A stretch of DNA of 64,000 nt, from positions 2,760,393 through 2,824,392 of the forward strand of contig NW_004450566.1 of assembly GCF_000321225.1 (NCBI RefSeq), written 5' to 3'. Each line of letters opens with the position of its first letter. Within the stretch, counting starts at the first letter, position 1. Source of the DNA: Odobenus rosmarus divergens (lineage: Eukaryota > Chordata > Mammalia > Carnivora > Odobenidae). A model generated the notes under the pieces. That model was not told the DNA's origin. It did not search any database and saw only the letters and a list, made by a program, of their open reading frames with translations. Below are positions 43,620-54,185 of the stretch, in pieces. Position numbers and translations under genes: made by a program.

Positions 43620-43880
43620 ATTGTATTAATCAGGACACTTGGATCTTCAAGTGTTATAAAACAACAACAACAATTTGGTGTGGGCAAAAAAAAGGGGGGG
43701 CTTTATTGGCTTCCCTAAAGGAAAGTTGCAGGCCTGTATTCCACCCTGATGGATCCAAGGAGTCCCAGATGTTGACAGCATCTTTCTCTCCGTCCTTCAT
43801 CTCTGCTTTCCCTTGTGTGTCTTCTCAGCCTGGCTCTCATCTCCTATTGCAAGATGGCCCCTAGTAGCTCCAGGATTTAT
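43620..43880. mobile_element. Old unclassified interspersed repeat
   Basis: 'GGGGGGGCTTTATTGGCTTC', 'CTCTGCTTTCCCTTGTGTG', 'CAGCCTGGCTCTCATCTCC' and 'GCAAGATGGCCCCTAGTAGC' resemble the same family as 33.4 and 40.8 kb. Confidence 0.45.
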
Positions 43881-45292
43881 TCTTCCATTTTGGAACTCCA
43901 GGACATAGAGAGATTTTTTTTCTCCTTAGTGTCAATAAAATCTAATTAGTGAGTTTCATTGATCTAGCTTTAGTGGGACTCTGTAAATCAAAATGTTAGC
44001 TGCTGTTACTGAAACCACAACCATTTTATATACTTTTAGTTTATTTACCACTTGATGTAGTATTAATTTGCTTATTCATTTGTTTTTTTCAACTTCTACC
44101 TCCCTCCTCCTTTTTTACTTCCTTTCCTTTTAAATATTCTTATTTCAAAAAGAATCAGAAAGTATATCTATGATTCTTATTAAGTGTTTTTTAACTTCTT
44201 TTACTTGTTTTTGGAGATAAAATAATTTAGTAAGAAAACACAATCTTAAGATTTTTTTGTGGTTGATAACTATTATTTAACAATTATTGACTAATTTAAT
44301 TAATAATTATTACATTAATAAATTTGTTTTTCTTAAAATGATTTTTATAATAATGCATTTAAATTGTTTGAAGTTCCTTTCTTATGTATTAGTGAGGCCT
44401 GAGGTGAGAACAGAATGCATGGTGTTAAAGATACTTAGACATTTAAAAATATATAAAACATTTATTTACATTGAAGAGGTTAAAAGCTGCATATGCTGTT
44501 AGCATTTTCTGTGGTGTTGATTTTTTGGGGGTTTGTGTTGCTACTTTCTTTTGTTTCTATAATTGAAAGTTTTATGAAGTGTAAATAGATTTGGGCCGCT
44601 TACTGATTTGAATAGGTAATGTATGCTCTCTTTACTGGTAGCTCTTTTTCAAAATTTTCTAGTACCAAATATCCTATTTATTTCCAGAAAGAAGCACATG
44701 TCAAATTCAAACAAAACCAAGCTTACTTGAATATTAAGACACACTTCAAAAAAAATGGAAGTTTTGATAAGGCAAGCTTTATTAACTTCTAATATTGTTC
44801 TTTTTTTTAAATTTCAAATTCTTATTGTACTTTTAGTTGGAACTAGACCTTATAAGTGTTTAATGCCTCTTTCATCAGAATTTATACTCCTTTGAGGGAG
44901 GGAGAAGGAGAAATGGGCACAAAAATGGAGCTTGATCAATACTTTTAGATTGATTGATAATCACATTATAAAGCTGGAGTCTGTTACTTAACAATCCTTC
45001 TTTAATTGAAGCACCATAATAAAAACTTGTCTTTTTCATATTGTGGATATATCAGTTGCTATTTTACAGACTCTGACTGTCTAATACTTGTAGCCTATAG
45101 ATGCGGCTATATTTTGCATAATAAAAATAATTCTTTTTTTGTTTAGTGTAGAAGCATTATATTGAGATAGTGCGACACAGAGAGAGTGAACAGTCATGGA
45201 GCAACTTAGTTTTTATCTCCAGTATTTTTAAAAACTTTTCTATGGAGTCAATTCTCTTCTTGCCCTGTGGATAAACTTAAAGCTAGTTTCAG
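43881..45292. other. Unique AT-rich non-coding DNA
   Basis: No recognised repeat, exon or RNA gene. Confidence 0.5.
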
Positions 45293-45436
45293 GACTTTTC
45301 AGGTTACTTTTAGGTCCATTTAGTCCCATGGACAAATATTTATTTTCATGAAATAGAATTTTCCTGACTTTTCAGGTTACTTTTAGGTCCATTTAGTCCC
45401 ACAGACAAATATTTATTTTCATGAAATAGAATTTTC
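45293..45436 (+). repeat. Tandem duplication, 73-bp unit, two copies
   Basis: The unit starting GACTTTTCAGGTTACTTTTA occupies 45,293-45,365 and recurs at 45,366-45,436. They differ mainly at CCCATGGAC versus CCCACAGAC. Confidence 0.95.
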
Positions 45437-46496
45437 AAGTTCACTAAAGCTAAAGATTCTCCCCTTCCCTAGGTTGTGAGACCAGCTGTGGAAAGAGGGG
45501 GCTAATTAGCTTCTTTTTTTATTTCCTCAGAGAGTGCTTCTTCTCTTTTCTCACTCTGGAGACTGCCACTCTGCTCCTCCTCTAGAGTTGAAAGAGGTGT
45601 GGGGAGAGCAGATATATTTATTGACACTACTTGTCTGGCACTGATATTTGTTAGTTTCCTCTAGCCGTGTCAGGTGTGTAATGTCAAGTCTTACTGGCAA
45701 AAAGTGTTTTTGTGTGTTCTTTGGAGAACACCACACCTTCCTTCCTCCATTGTTGGAGATCTCACACCCATTATTTCCTTGATACTAGTGAATACATTTT
45801 CTGGCTGACTGTTTATAGTTTCTCCATCAGCTCTTAGGAGTCTAGAAGGTTTACTCTCTGCTGGGTTATCTCATGTGGGAAGGCAGTCTTCTTGGGCAGG
45901 ACAACACCCTGGCCATTTGTCTCTTGTGTCAGGAACACATCAAGCTCACTGGAACAATCTCTCTTGACTCTGCCCTCAGAGCGACGTCAGCCATGGTCTG
46001 CCGTGAGGCAGATTTATCAGGTGTGGTTCTGGTGTCAGACAGCTGTGATCCCCAGACTTCAGAGAAAATATGTCAGGCTTTCTGACTAGATCATCAATGC
46101 CCCTTTCCACAATATACCTTCCAAAGTAGCTACAAGAAATCTGTAAGAGAGGAGAAAGATGAACTTTACCTATATAAGTAAATATTTTTTGTATGAAATA
46201 GGCTGCTCAAGTTTCAAGGCATTTGCAAAATAAGTGCTTGATCAAGTTCATTCAACTCAACAATTAGCCCTTATTGGTACTGCAGTTTCATTCATCAACA
46301 GTTTGTAAATAACAATAGCTGGTTTATAAATATTATGCAAATCATAAAATGCTCACTTATTATCAATAGTTTGTTAATGGACTACAAAGAAGCCAGAAAA
46401 AAATATTGTCATTTCAACAATTACTTCAGTAAAAGGGACAAATTATAAATATTAGAGGCATACAAGTATTAATATACACTTGACTCTGAAATCAAG
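45437..46496. other. Unique non-coding DNA
   Basis: Two overlapping plus-strand frames at 45,873-46,089 and a minus frame at 45,551-45,736 have no recognisable family. No repeats identified. Confidence 0.5.
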
Positions 46497-46511
46497 ACAA
46501 TAGCTTTTTCT
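46497..46511 (+). repeat. Target-site duplication, left copy
   Basis: ACAATAGCTTTTTCT recurs exactly at 46,696-46,710. Confidence 0.95.
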
Positions 46512-46695
46512 TTTCTTTTTTTTAAATTTTATTTATTTATTTGAGAGAGAGAGAGCATGAGGTGGGGGAGGGTCAGAGGGAGAAGCAGACTCCTCCCTGA
46601 GCAGGGAGCCCAAAGCAGGACTGGATCCCAGGACTCCAGGATCATGACCTGAGCCGAAAGCAGTCGCCCAACCAACTGAGCCACCCAGGTGCCCC
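46512..46695 (-). mobile_element. Can-SINE
   Basis: Minus-strand copy: TTTATTTATTTATTTGAGAG tail, CCCAGGACTCCAGGATCATG block, head ending GAGCCACCCAGGTGCCCC. A perfect 15-bp target duplication. Confidence 0.96.
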
Positions 46696-46799
46696 ACAAT
46701 AGCTTTTTCTTAAAAATAAAAATATAATCCTTAGTTTGGTATGCTGTGAGATTTATACATTATTTCTAGAATTTATCATTTTGCATCATTTGCATGTAC

Positions 46800-47205
46800 A
46801 TACCTTTAAGGCCAGCCATTCTACCTGTAGAAATTTATCCTTAAAAATAGATAAGTATGCTGTGTGTGTTTATGTGTATGTCATTTACTGCATTTTTTTT
46901 TTTTTTAGTATAGAAAATCAGAAAATACCTAAATGTTCATTGGTAGGTATTGGTTAAATAAATCAGGATAAATCTATATAATACTTTACAACCACTAATA
47001 ATTGATATATATCCTTATTTTTCACACTTAAATTTCCCAAAATATTGTTAATTGGGGAAATAGTCTACAAACTGATGTGGATAGTATTATTCCATTATTG
47101 TAAAAAAGAAGATAAATATTTTTATATATGTCTGGAGAATTCTGGAAGGATATGCATTAAATTTTTTAGTGGTTACTTCCAGGGGTGGGATTCACATATT
47201 CATAT
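46800..47205 (+). mobile_element. Old LINE-1/HAL1-like 3' region
   Basis: 'CATTCTACCTGTAGAAATTT', 'AAAATACCTAAATGTTCATT', 'GGTAGGTATTGGTTAAATAA', 'TGTCTGGAGAATTCTGGAAG' and 'GTGGTTACTTCCAGGGGTGG' fit the end of an ancient L1M or HAL1 on the plus strand. Confidence 0.7.
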
Positions 47206-47224
47206 ATATTTCTTTAAATGGGCC

Positions 47225-47335
47225 TGAGCATTACACTAGAAACTGGGGATACAAAAGAGAAAAAAGATGAAATTGTTGCCCTCATACAGCTTATGTTCTA
47301 GACAGTAAATGAATAAATATAAACTAAATAAAGTT
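47225..47335 (-). mobile_element. L2 LINE fragment
   Basis: 'AACTGGGGATACAAAAGAGA', 'TTGTTGCCCTCATACAGCTT' and 'ATGTTCTAGACAGTAAATG' are the complement of the L2 3' region. Confidence 0.75.
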
Positions 47336-47439
47336 TTTATAGACTGAGACAAAGAGTATTTTATATAGGCAATAGCTATATCTCATAAATTGTGATATAT
47401 TTTTAATTTCATTTATTTCAAAATACCTTATTATTTCCC

Positions 47440-47600
47440 CTTTGAATATTCTTTGACCCAGGGGTTATTTAGAACTGTGCTATTTAATTTCCTAATAATC
47501 GGAGATTTTCGGATATATTTCTGTTCTTGAATTGAATTCAATTCAAATTGAATTCCACTGTGGTCATAGAACATACTTTGTATAACTTGATTCACAGCTT
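47440..47600. mobile_element. Old LINE-1 fragment
   Basis: 'TTCTTTGACCCAGGGGTTAT', 'TTTAATTTCCTAATAATCGG' and 'TTCCACTGTGGTCATAGAAC' recall a conserved L1M segment. A 20-bp palindrome sits at 47,527-47,546. Confidence 0.5.
47527..47546. repeat. Perfect 20-bp palindrome
   Basis: TTGAATTGAATTCAATTCAA is its own reverse complement, centred on GAATTC, within a longer GAATT-rich stretch. Confidence 0.98.
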
Positions 47601-49430
47601 TTTAAAATGAGTAGTACATTGGAATTAATCTTATTGATTCATCCTATTTTCCCCTTAAAACCTTCCTTAACTGTTCTGGCTTTCCTGACAGCCTGCTTTC
47701 TTCTCTCAAATCATCAATAAATATTTATTTTTTTTTCCCCAGTGCGCATTCATCCAAGTTAATGGCTGTATGTTCCACTGTGGGAGGAACCGGGGGAATC
47801 ATCGTGGTTTGTAATGCAGGACTTTGTTTCTAGGGGTCTGGCTGTCTTTTCAGGCCAATGGATTCCAATTCTAGACTTGCAAATCAGCTCAGGTCCAGGA
47901 ACTGAGCAAAGAATTGTACACTTTTATTGGAGTGATCACCTTCAGTATAATGTCTTGCTCCTCACTCTTGCTCCCCCTGGCCTCCTGGTTACATGTTAAG
48001 CAGCACCTAGTTTGGCTAGTGATCAATTTTGCTTGTTGGGATACTGAGTTCTCTAAAACTGACCCAACTCATTGCAGGTCCAGAGGCCTCGGTTGCCCCT
48101 CTGACTTTGCTGGTCCTCATAGTAATTATAGCTGCCTGAACATCACACTGCCTGTCCTCCACTACTTCAGGATCTCTGAAGATATTAACGAGCCCAGTTC
48201 TGGGAATGCATCTCCTGCCATCATACTTGGTGTGCCAAGGAGAACCACCACTGAACTTCTCAGTGATGTTGGTTGTCTCTCTCCAGCACATTCTGATGGC
48301 ATTTGTGAATGGTTGGTACTCTGGGCTCTTCCATGGAATATAACCCTATAATCCTTCCTTCTGGCCTCACATATTATTCCTCTTCTACCAGTCTCTCTAT
48401 TCCTTTGTCTATTTTCTGCGAAGAGAAATCAGGCATTTCTACTTTGGTGACAGAGGCCATCATTTTTTTTACAGACCTCTTAGAGCCATCTGAGCCATGA
48501 ATTGGCCATTCCCTAGAAGTTATAAGGTGCTAAATCCCATGTCCCAAGAACATGTCCTCAAATCAATGAATTCTTGCTCATACACCTTCCTGGCTTGATC
48601 AAATACCCTCAAATTTCAATCCTAGAAGTTCTACCTTAGCTCCTTCTGGTCAATGCTGAGAAATTCTTGTAACTCTTGAGGCATATCATTTCTTTCCTCT
48701 CTTATCAGATCCATTATGTTCCCAGTCAGGTTCAGTTGGATTTAGGCGTTGGTCGTTATCAGCCTTGCAGGTCAAATAGGAAGTTCCTGAGAGGAACGTG
48801 AAATGCCTTGTGAGGAGGAAGCCTCTACAGCATCTTCCAACAAAGCACAAGTGGTAGATTTTAATAGGGAAGGGTGTACCATTTGTGTAAATCCATAGGT
48901 TTCAGGGGTTGCAGCCTCAGGGGCATCTACTCAGATGGCCCTGTCTCATGTTTAAGGATCCCGGGTTTCCCCACCAGGAATCTGACTTTTATACAATGCC
49001 CCTGTATTGGCTGAGCATTCAAACATCTCTGGGATTCCGAGACTAACAACTGGGTCTTTAGCTTACATTCAGCTGTGTCTGTCCCTCTTCTGTCTGAGAT
49101 AGGGACATCCTGTGGGTTATTAGAGAGGACACAGTACTTTCACATTTAACCATTGACAGCTGGTGACCAGCCCTCAGTCTCTCATTAGACTTCTGTAGTG
49201 TGTTAGAACAACTTAGCAATGAGTAGGATTGTTTTTCAAATGCCCACCATTGCACGTGGCATAGCATTCTCTTCCACTGGGACATTTTCCCAGCTTACTA
49301 CTGTTGAAATTTTAACATTTGTGCTGCCACCTGTGTTAAGGACAATCTGTGTCTCCCTACTAACCAGGATGACATCCTATTCAATTGCCAGGTAGTAGGT
49401 AACTAGTCCAAATATTTTTTAAATTTATTT
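47601..49430. other. Long unclassified segment
   Basis: About 47,640-49,400 is moderately GC-rich with overlapping frames on both strands (145 codons plus at 47,914-48,351; 91 codons minus at 48,016-48,291) and no recognisable protein. Texture suggests a decayed internal region of an LTR element or pre-mammalian repeat, but no motif such as a protease or polymerase core was seen. Confidence 0.35.
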
Positions 49431-49443
49431 TTAATTTAATTTT

Positions 49444-49487
<44 letters not shown>

Positions 49488-49615
49488 GAGAGCACGCATG
49501 CATGCGGTGTGGGAGGGGCCAGAGGGAGAGGGAGAGAGAAAATCTTAAGCAGTCTCAATGCCCAGCATGGAGACCGACCCAGGTCGATCTCATGGCTGTG
49601 AGGTTATGCAGGAGC
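49431..49615 (-). mobile_element. Can-SINE, strongly diverged
   Basis: Begins with an expanded (TTTA)n tail at 49,441-49,487, then AGGGGCCAGAGGGAGAGGGA, 'ATCTTAAGCAGTCTCAATGC', 'AGCATGGAGACCGACCCAGG' and 'GATCTCATGGCTGTGAGGTT'. The tRNA-like head is nearly unrecognisable (GCAGGAGCCC). Confidence 0.7.
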
Positions 49616-50117
49616 CCTAAAATCTTGGTCTGACTGCCTTTACCTTGGTTTACTTTTCATACAGCCGCATTGATTTGGGTCATTTAAGAAACAGTTGCCA
49701 AGATAGGGTTAAAAGTAGAAGAAATTAATTAACTAGGGAAATGCCTGAAGTCTATCATGGCCTCAACACTAATGCAACAGTTTCAGAGTGCAGCAGCTGG
49801 GGCCCTCAGTGATGTGAAGGCCTTAGACTCCCTGCAGTCAAATCTGAGAGGCATATTCTCATGTCCACCTCACATGCCAAATGCTAGAAGAAACAAGTTC
49901 TGAATCTATTTTTATTTTGAAATCTACATAGGTGATATTAATTATGTGTCTAATTTAGAAACAATGGTGAGGAATAGAATAAAAAAGGTAGGTTCAAATA
50001 TGGAAAAAATTAATCTTGGGTGACATAAATATTTTAGGAGTGGTAAATTGGGAATCACTTGGAAAAAAGAGGTGGCCAGAAAAGTCAGAATGAAACCAGA
50101 TATAAAGAGGCATCCAG
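49616..50117. other. Unique non-coding DNA
   Basis: No recognised element. Confidence 0.45.
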
Positions 50118-50700
50118 CTACTCCTCTTCATCTCCACCACCACCAACCCACTCTAAAGCACTATCATCTTTTACTTGAACTATTATAATAGCCTCCTATG
50201 TGGTCTGTCCACACATTCCACTCCACCAATTTTTTTTTTTTTTTTTTTTACTACGGTTTTTATTTATTTATAAAAGAACAAATTAGATTACATCTCTCCT
50301 CAATTTTTTTCCTTCCTTCTTAGGATAAAATCTAAAGTCTTAAAAATGGTCTTCATGACCTAGTTNNNNNNNNNNNNNNNNNNNNNNNNNNNNNNNNNNN
50401 NNNNNNNNNNNNNNNCACATTCCACTCCACCAATTTTTTTTTTTTTTTTTGGTTACTACAGCCAGAGAGGTCTTTAAAAGAACAAATTAGATTACATCTC
50501 TCCTCAATTTTTTTCCTTCCTTCTTAGGATAAAATCTAAAGTCTTAAAAATGGTCTTCATGACCTAGTTTCTACCCAACTTTCCAGCTCCTCTGGTATGC
50601 TTGCCCACACTATCTATATTCCATTCGCAATGGCTGTCCTTTAATTCTTTGAACTACTTCCCTTGTGCCTTGGAGTTTTTATATACACAGTTTTTGTTTT
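50118..50700 (+). mobile_element. L2 LINE, containing an assembly gap
   Basis: 'TTTTACTTGAACTATTATAA', 'TAGCCTCCTATGTGGTCTGT', 'CTACAGCCAGAGAGGTCTTT', 'AGATTACATCTCTCCTC', 'GGTCTTCATGACCTAGTTTC' and 'TTCCAGCTCCTCTGGTATGC' follow the L2 3' end. A 50-N gap and a false repeat of 154 bp interrupt it. Confidence 0.8.
50366..50415. other. Assembly gap (50 N)
   Basis: Exactly fifty N. The 154 bp ending at the left edge (50,212-50,365) and starting at the right edge (50,416-50,569) are the same sequence, starting CACATTCCACTCCACCAATT and ending GACCTAGTT. Confidence 1.
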
Positions 50701-50749
50701 AAAGCTTTCTGTTTCTCTTCATCAATCCTTCCCTAACACAAAGGCCAGG

Positions 50750-51070
50750 AAGGAGAGAATGTCAAGAAGATGATAGCAATCCATTTTGTCAAAGGCCTCG
50801 CCAAAGTCCAGTGATGCCAAACTGAAAAACTCCCATTGGGATTGTGGATAAAAATGTCACTGATTAAATCAGCGACCATTACTTCAAAGGCGTGGCAGAG
50901 GGGGAAGACACAGTGGAGTGGGTTGAAGGGTGACTTAGAGGTCCAAAAGTGGACACAATGATTATAGACTGCTTTTGGAAAGTCTAAGGACAGAAGCAGA
51001 GAATATTGTCTATCTAAGTAGGACATAGGGTCAAGAAACATTTGGCTTATTTGTTTGCGATTTGAGAGGG
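50750..51070 (+). mobile_element. Ancient interspersed repeat (family uncertain)
   Basis: 'TTGTCAAAGGCCTCGCCAAA', 'GTCACTGATTAAATCAGCGA' and 'AGTGGAGTGGGTTGAAGGGT' with 'GACTTAGAGGTCC' match a common old mammalian repeat whose body I recognise but cannot name; it may be part of an L2-related element. The 139-codon minus frame here is incidental. Confidence 0.5.
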
Positions 51071-52068
51071 CTGAGGAGATGCTGAATATAGCTTCCTCTA
51101 GGAGTGCTGCAGACTTGGTTTTGCAGGGTTGGCTCCAGAATACAACAGACACTAAATCCTGCAGATGGGAGGGGAAACCTCCTCACCAACTCATCTCCTT
51201 AGAATGGTCTCCTCGTTTTTTATCTCTGTTTTCCACGAGCACTTAGCAATCTGAGCTACACTCTTGACAGAATTGATGACTTTTACATTTCCCCTGGGTT
51301 CCTTCTTTTTCAGTGGCCTGTCCTATGATTCCTTCCACTTGTCTTAGGGATGTAACGTATACCTAGTATGTTCATGCCAAGAGAGAATTTAGAATATGAA
51401 TTAATGCCAATAACAATGTCCCTCTAACAGGCCATGGGTGGGAATGAAACCCAGAGTGGGCCTATCATAATACCCCATTCCCTCAGCTATAGTGTTTGAG
51501 TTAAAAAAAAAAAAAAGACCCTTGAATGGCCCAAGCTAGGCCAATATAAAGTGTATGAGAGAAAAGAGCTTTGCTTTTCCTTTTAGATCATGTTAGGTAA
51601 GGCCCTCTGTCCTCTGTGTCAGAGAAAAGTAATGAAGTAAATGCACAAAGAAAGGTAGAGCTCGGAGACTGGATGTTGGAGGGGACAAGAGTAGAGAACA
51701 AGTAAGGAAGAACAGATGACAATGTTTGAATTCTTGAAGAGCCTGAGACCAGCTCCATCCATAAATGTTCTAACCTAATGTTTTAATCAAAAAAGTTCCC
51801 TTTCCTACTTAAGTATCCTTGAGTTGATTATTTTTCACTCACATTTGAAATGTTTCTGATTAATGCAGTTTGGAATCAGAACAAGAGGTCTAATCTGAGG
51901 CCATTAGGCCTGCTGTTCTCCAAATGACATGGGCTGCACCTGCCACATGATGGGAGACATCTTTTGGAGCAACGTCCTTTGGAAGTGAACTTACACATCC
52001 ATCTTCTTTGACTCTACACCTTAAGTTTTTGGTAGGACACCTCCCTCTGCCAACATATTTTTCTTCAA
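51071..52068. other. Unique non-coding DNA
   Basis: A run of A residues lies at about 51,502-51,516. No exon or recognised repeat. Confidence 0.5.
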
Positions 52069-52218
52069 ATAGAGGATAGTATGTTTAGTCATGACCCCTG
52101 TTATTTTGAAGGATCTTGTTTTTCCCTGAGTCTCTTTAGACACATAGAGGATAGTATGTTTAGTCATGACCCCTGTTATTTTGAAGGATCTTGTTTTTCC
52201 CTGAGTCTCTTTAGACAC
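52069..52218 (+). repeat. Perfect tandem duplication, 75-bp unit, two copies
   Basis: ATAGAGGATAGTATGTTTAG... to ...TCTCTTTAGACAC occupies 52,069-52,143 and repeats without a difference at 52,144-52,218. Frames through it repeat 25 residues because 75 is a multiple of three; this is not evidence for coding. Confidence 0.97.
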
Positions 52219-52919
52219 ACATTTCTGAAACATTTATTAGGTTCATCTGTAGGTCCCATTTTTCCTTTATTTTGCTTTGCTATGGATTATAAGCCATATC
52301 ATTTTCTTAGTAACAACCTACTTTAGAAAAACAACAGCATCAAAAGTATTATGTATTATAGGTTAACTAATGCTAAAAAAAGTCTCAGAAATCTACAAGT
52401 ATGGTAGTAAATTTCATCCTTAAGGTGTTCATTCTTCTAAATTTCATTCCCATTAGATCATTTTGTGTCACTGCTTTGGGAACATCTAGCAGAGTCCTCT
52501 GTGGTATCTACTATCTCTACTCAAAATAATCTTTCCTATGGCTGAATTTTATTAAGGTATTTTAGTCTTTTGTAAGATAAAATTAGATGTCTTAGGTAAA
52601 GAAGCCCAAACAAAAATGGTGCTTTTAAAGAGACTGATGGAATAAAGAGTAAATTTCTTCTAAATTATGCCACAAATCTCTTCCTTGGAGTCTTAGAAAG
52701 CCACTGGCAGAGCCCCAGAGTAATGGATGTTGGATTTGGGACCCACTTGTTTCACTCTTTGCCAGGAGCTGAAGCTCTACTGAAGATTTCAGGCAGGCAC
52801 TTGTGACTGTAGCTAAACTTCAGAAAGTGATACCAATGCAGGAGAAGGGAGGGAGAAAGATTTCTTATTCCCTTTTTACCCACGAACAACCCTCTGCCCT
52901 ATTTCCACTCACTTCTTAC
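52219..52919. other. Unique non-coding DNA
   Basis: No recognised element. Confidence 0.5.
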
Positions 52920-53150
52920 TAAATGAGACGATAATGAGATAATATATGTGAAAGGGCTGTGTATAATGTTAAATGCCCATTTAAAAAGACATTATTCCTT
53001 ATTTCAATACCATAAGCCCTTCTTTGCTCTAGTAGCTTTTCTCTGATTATGATTTTCTGGTATGGTGGAGTCGAGAGAGCATCAGATTTAGAGGAGAGAG
53101 ACCTGAGTTTCAGTCTTGGGTCTCCTCTAGGTTTCACAACTTCTCTCCAG
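52920..53150 (+). mobile_element. MIR-like fragments
   Basis: Two pieces: 52,920-52,995 with 'GATAATATATGTGAAAGGGC', a MIR 3'-like block, and 53,068-53,150 with 'GACCTGAGTTTCAGTCTTGG' and 'TCCTCTAGGTTTCACAAC', a MIR 5'-core-like block. Both are diverged. Confidence 0.4.
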
Positions 53151-54099
53151 TCTTGGTTTTTTGTTTTTGTCTTTGTAAGTGAGAGAAGATTATGACTGTG
53201 TCCCCTCTCCAAACAAAATGAGAAAGGCATATCTACAAATGCATGGTTTTAGAGAGAAAGTCTTAGAACAGTGTACACATGGGCCCAGAAGTCTGATTTT
53301 TCACTGATAATCATAGAACAACATTTATGCAAACATATATACTCACACATACATATGCAAATGCACACATACATGTAGGCACGCACTATCTTTCCAAGAC
53401 ATTTTTACCACTGCTTATTCAGAATGACAAGAAGAAGTAATTTCAGATTTGATCCGTCTCAAGAAACACTTTTAAGGCTCTTTTGCAGGTGGCCAGGAGA
53501 CTTGCTTCGACTTATCTGACTCATATCGTATTGATCACTTGATATCCTGGGAACTTAATACCCAGATACATGGGTATTGGGATGGGATTCCTTTAATAAA
53601 TATCCAACAGTCCAGTTCAGTAAGAACCATTGAGTGTAACTGATAAACAGAAGAGTCGGGGAGTGAGACATTTGACTCTTTCTTTTTTGAAGTGAGAAAA
53701 GCTGCATAAGCAGCTGACACTTGACAGGCCCACACTCCCCTGGCACCTAACATGTCGAAATCACGTCAGTGGCACCTCCGCTTTGCTTCCTTCTCCTTCT
53801 TCACGGGAAACTTCAGCCTCTGTTCACTGGTGGCGGAACATACTTGTAATTTCTGTTAATGAAACAATGACACGTTTCCCATTTGTTCTGCAACATGCTG
53901 ACACTTTTCATATATATATATACACACATATATAATTTGACAATAGCTGTTAGTAAAGTTACAACTATATTTTAATATATAATGCCTCACACTATCTCAC
54001 ATGATTACAGAGGGGCTGGAATTCCATATGGTCCGAGGAAGTGTTATTTGTTCATCTTGCCTTGACTTGGCAAGAGTAGGTAGAGGCTGTTGTTCACCT
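53151..54099. other. Unique non-coding DNA
   Basis: Includes a CATA/CACA-rich stretch at 53,330-53,385 and a TATATA/CACATA stretch at 53,908-53,935. Short minus-strand frames at 53,535-53,753 have no known family. Confidence 0.5.
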
Positions 54100-54185
54100 C
54101 AGATTTTTTTTTCTTTTGTAAAATGAAAGGATGAGACTACACGACTTCTAAGGTTTCTTTCAGTTATAATAATCTATGAATTTAC
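54100..54185 (+). mobile_element. MIR-like 3' fragment
   Basis: 'TTTGTAAAATGAAAGGATGA', 'GACTACACGACTTCTAAGG' and 'TTTCTTTCAGTTATAATAAT' fit the 'tgtaaaatgagg...actagatgatctctaagg' MIR-related block. Confidence 0.55.

Noticed and set aside
47914..48351. 145-codon plus-strand frame with a hydrophobic start, resembling a small membrane protein
   Set aside because: No family motif, an overlapping minus-strand frame of 91 codons, and surrounding sequence that looks like decayed repeat. A degraded retroviral internal region was considered but no diagnostic motif was seen.
52021..52326. Frames with a repeated 25-residue unit, suggestive of a repeat protein
   Set aside because: The repeat is a single 75-bp DNA duplication in non-coding sequence. 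The residues repeat only because 75 is divisible by three.
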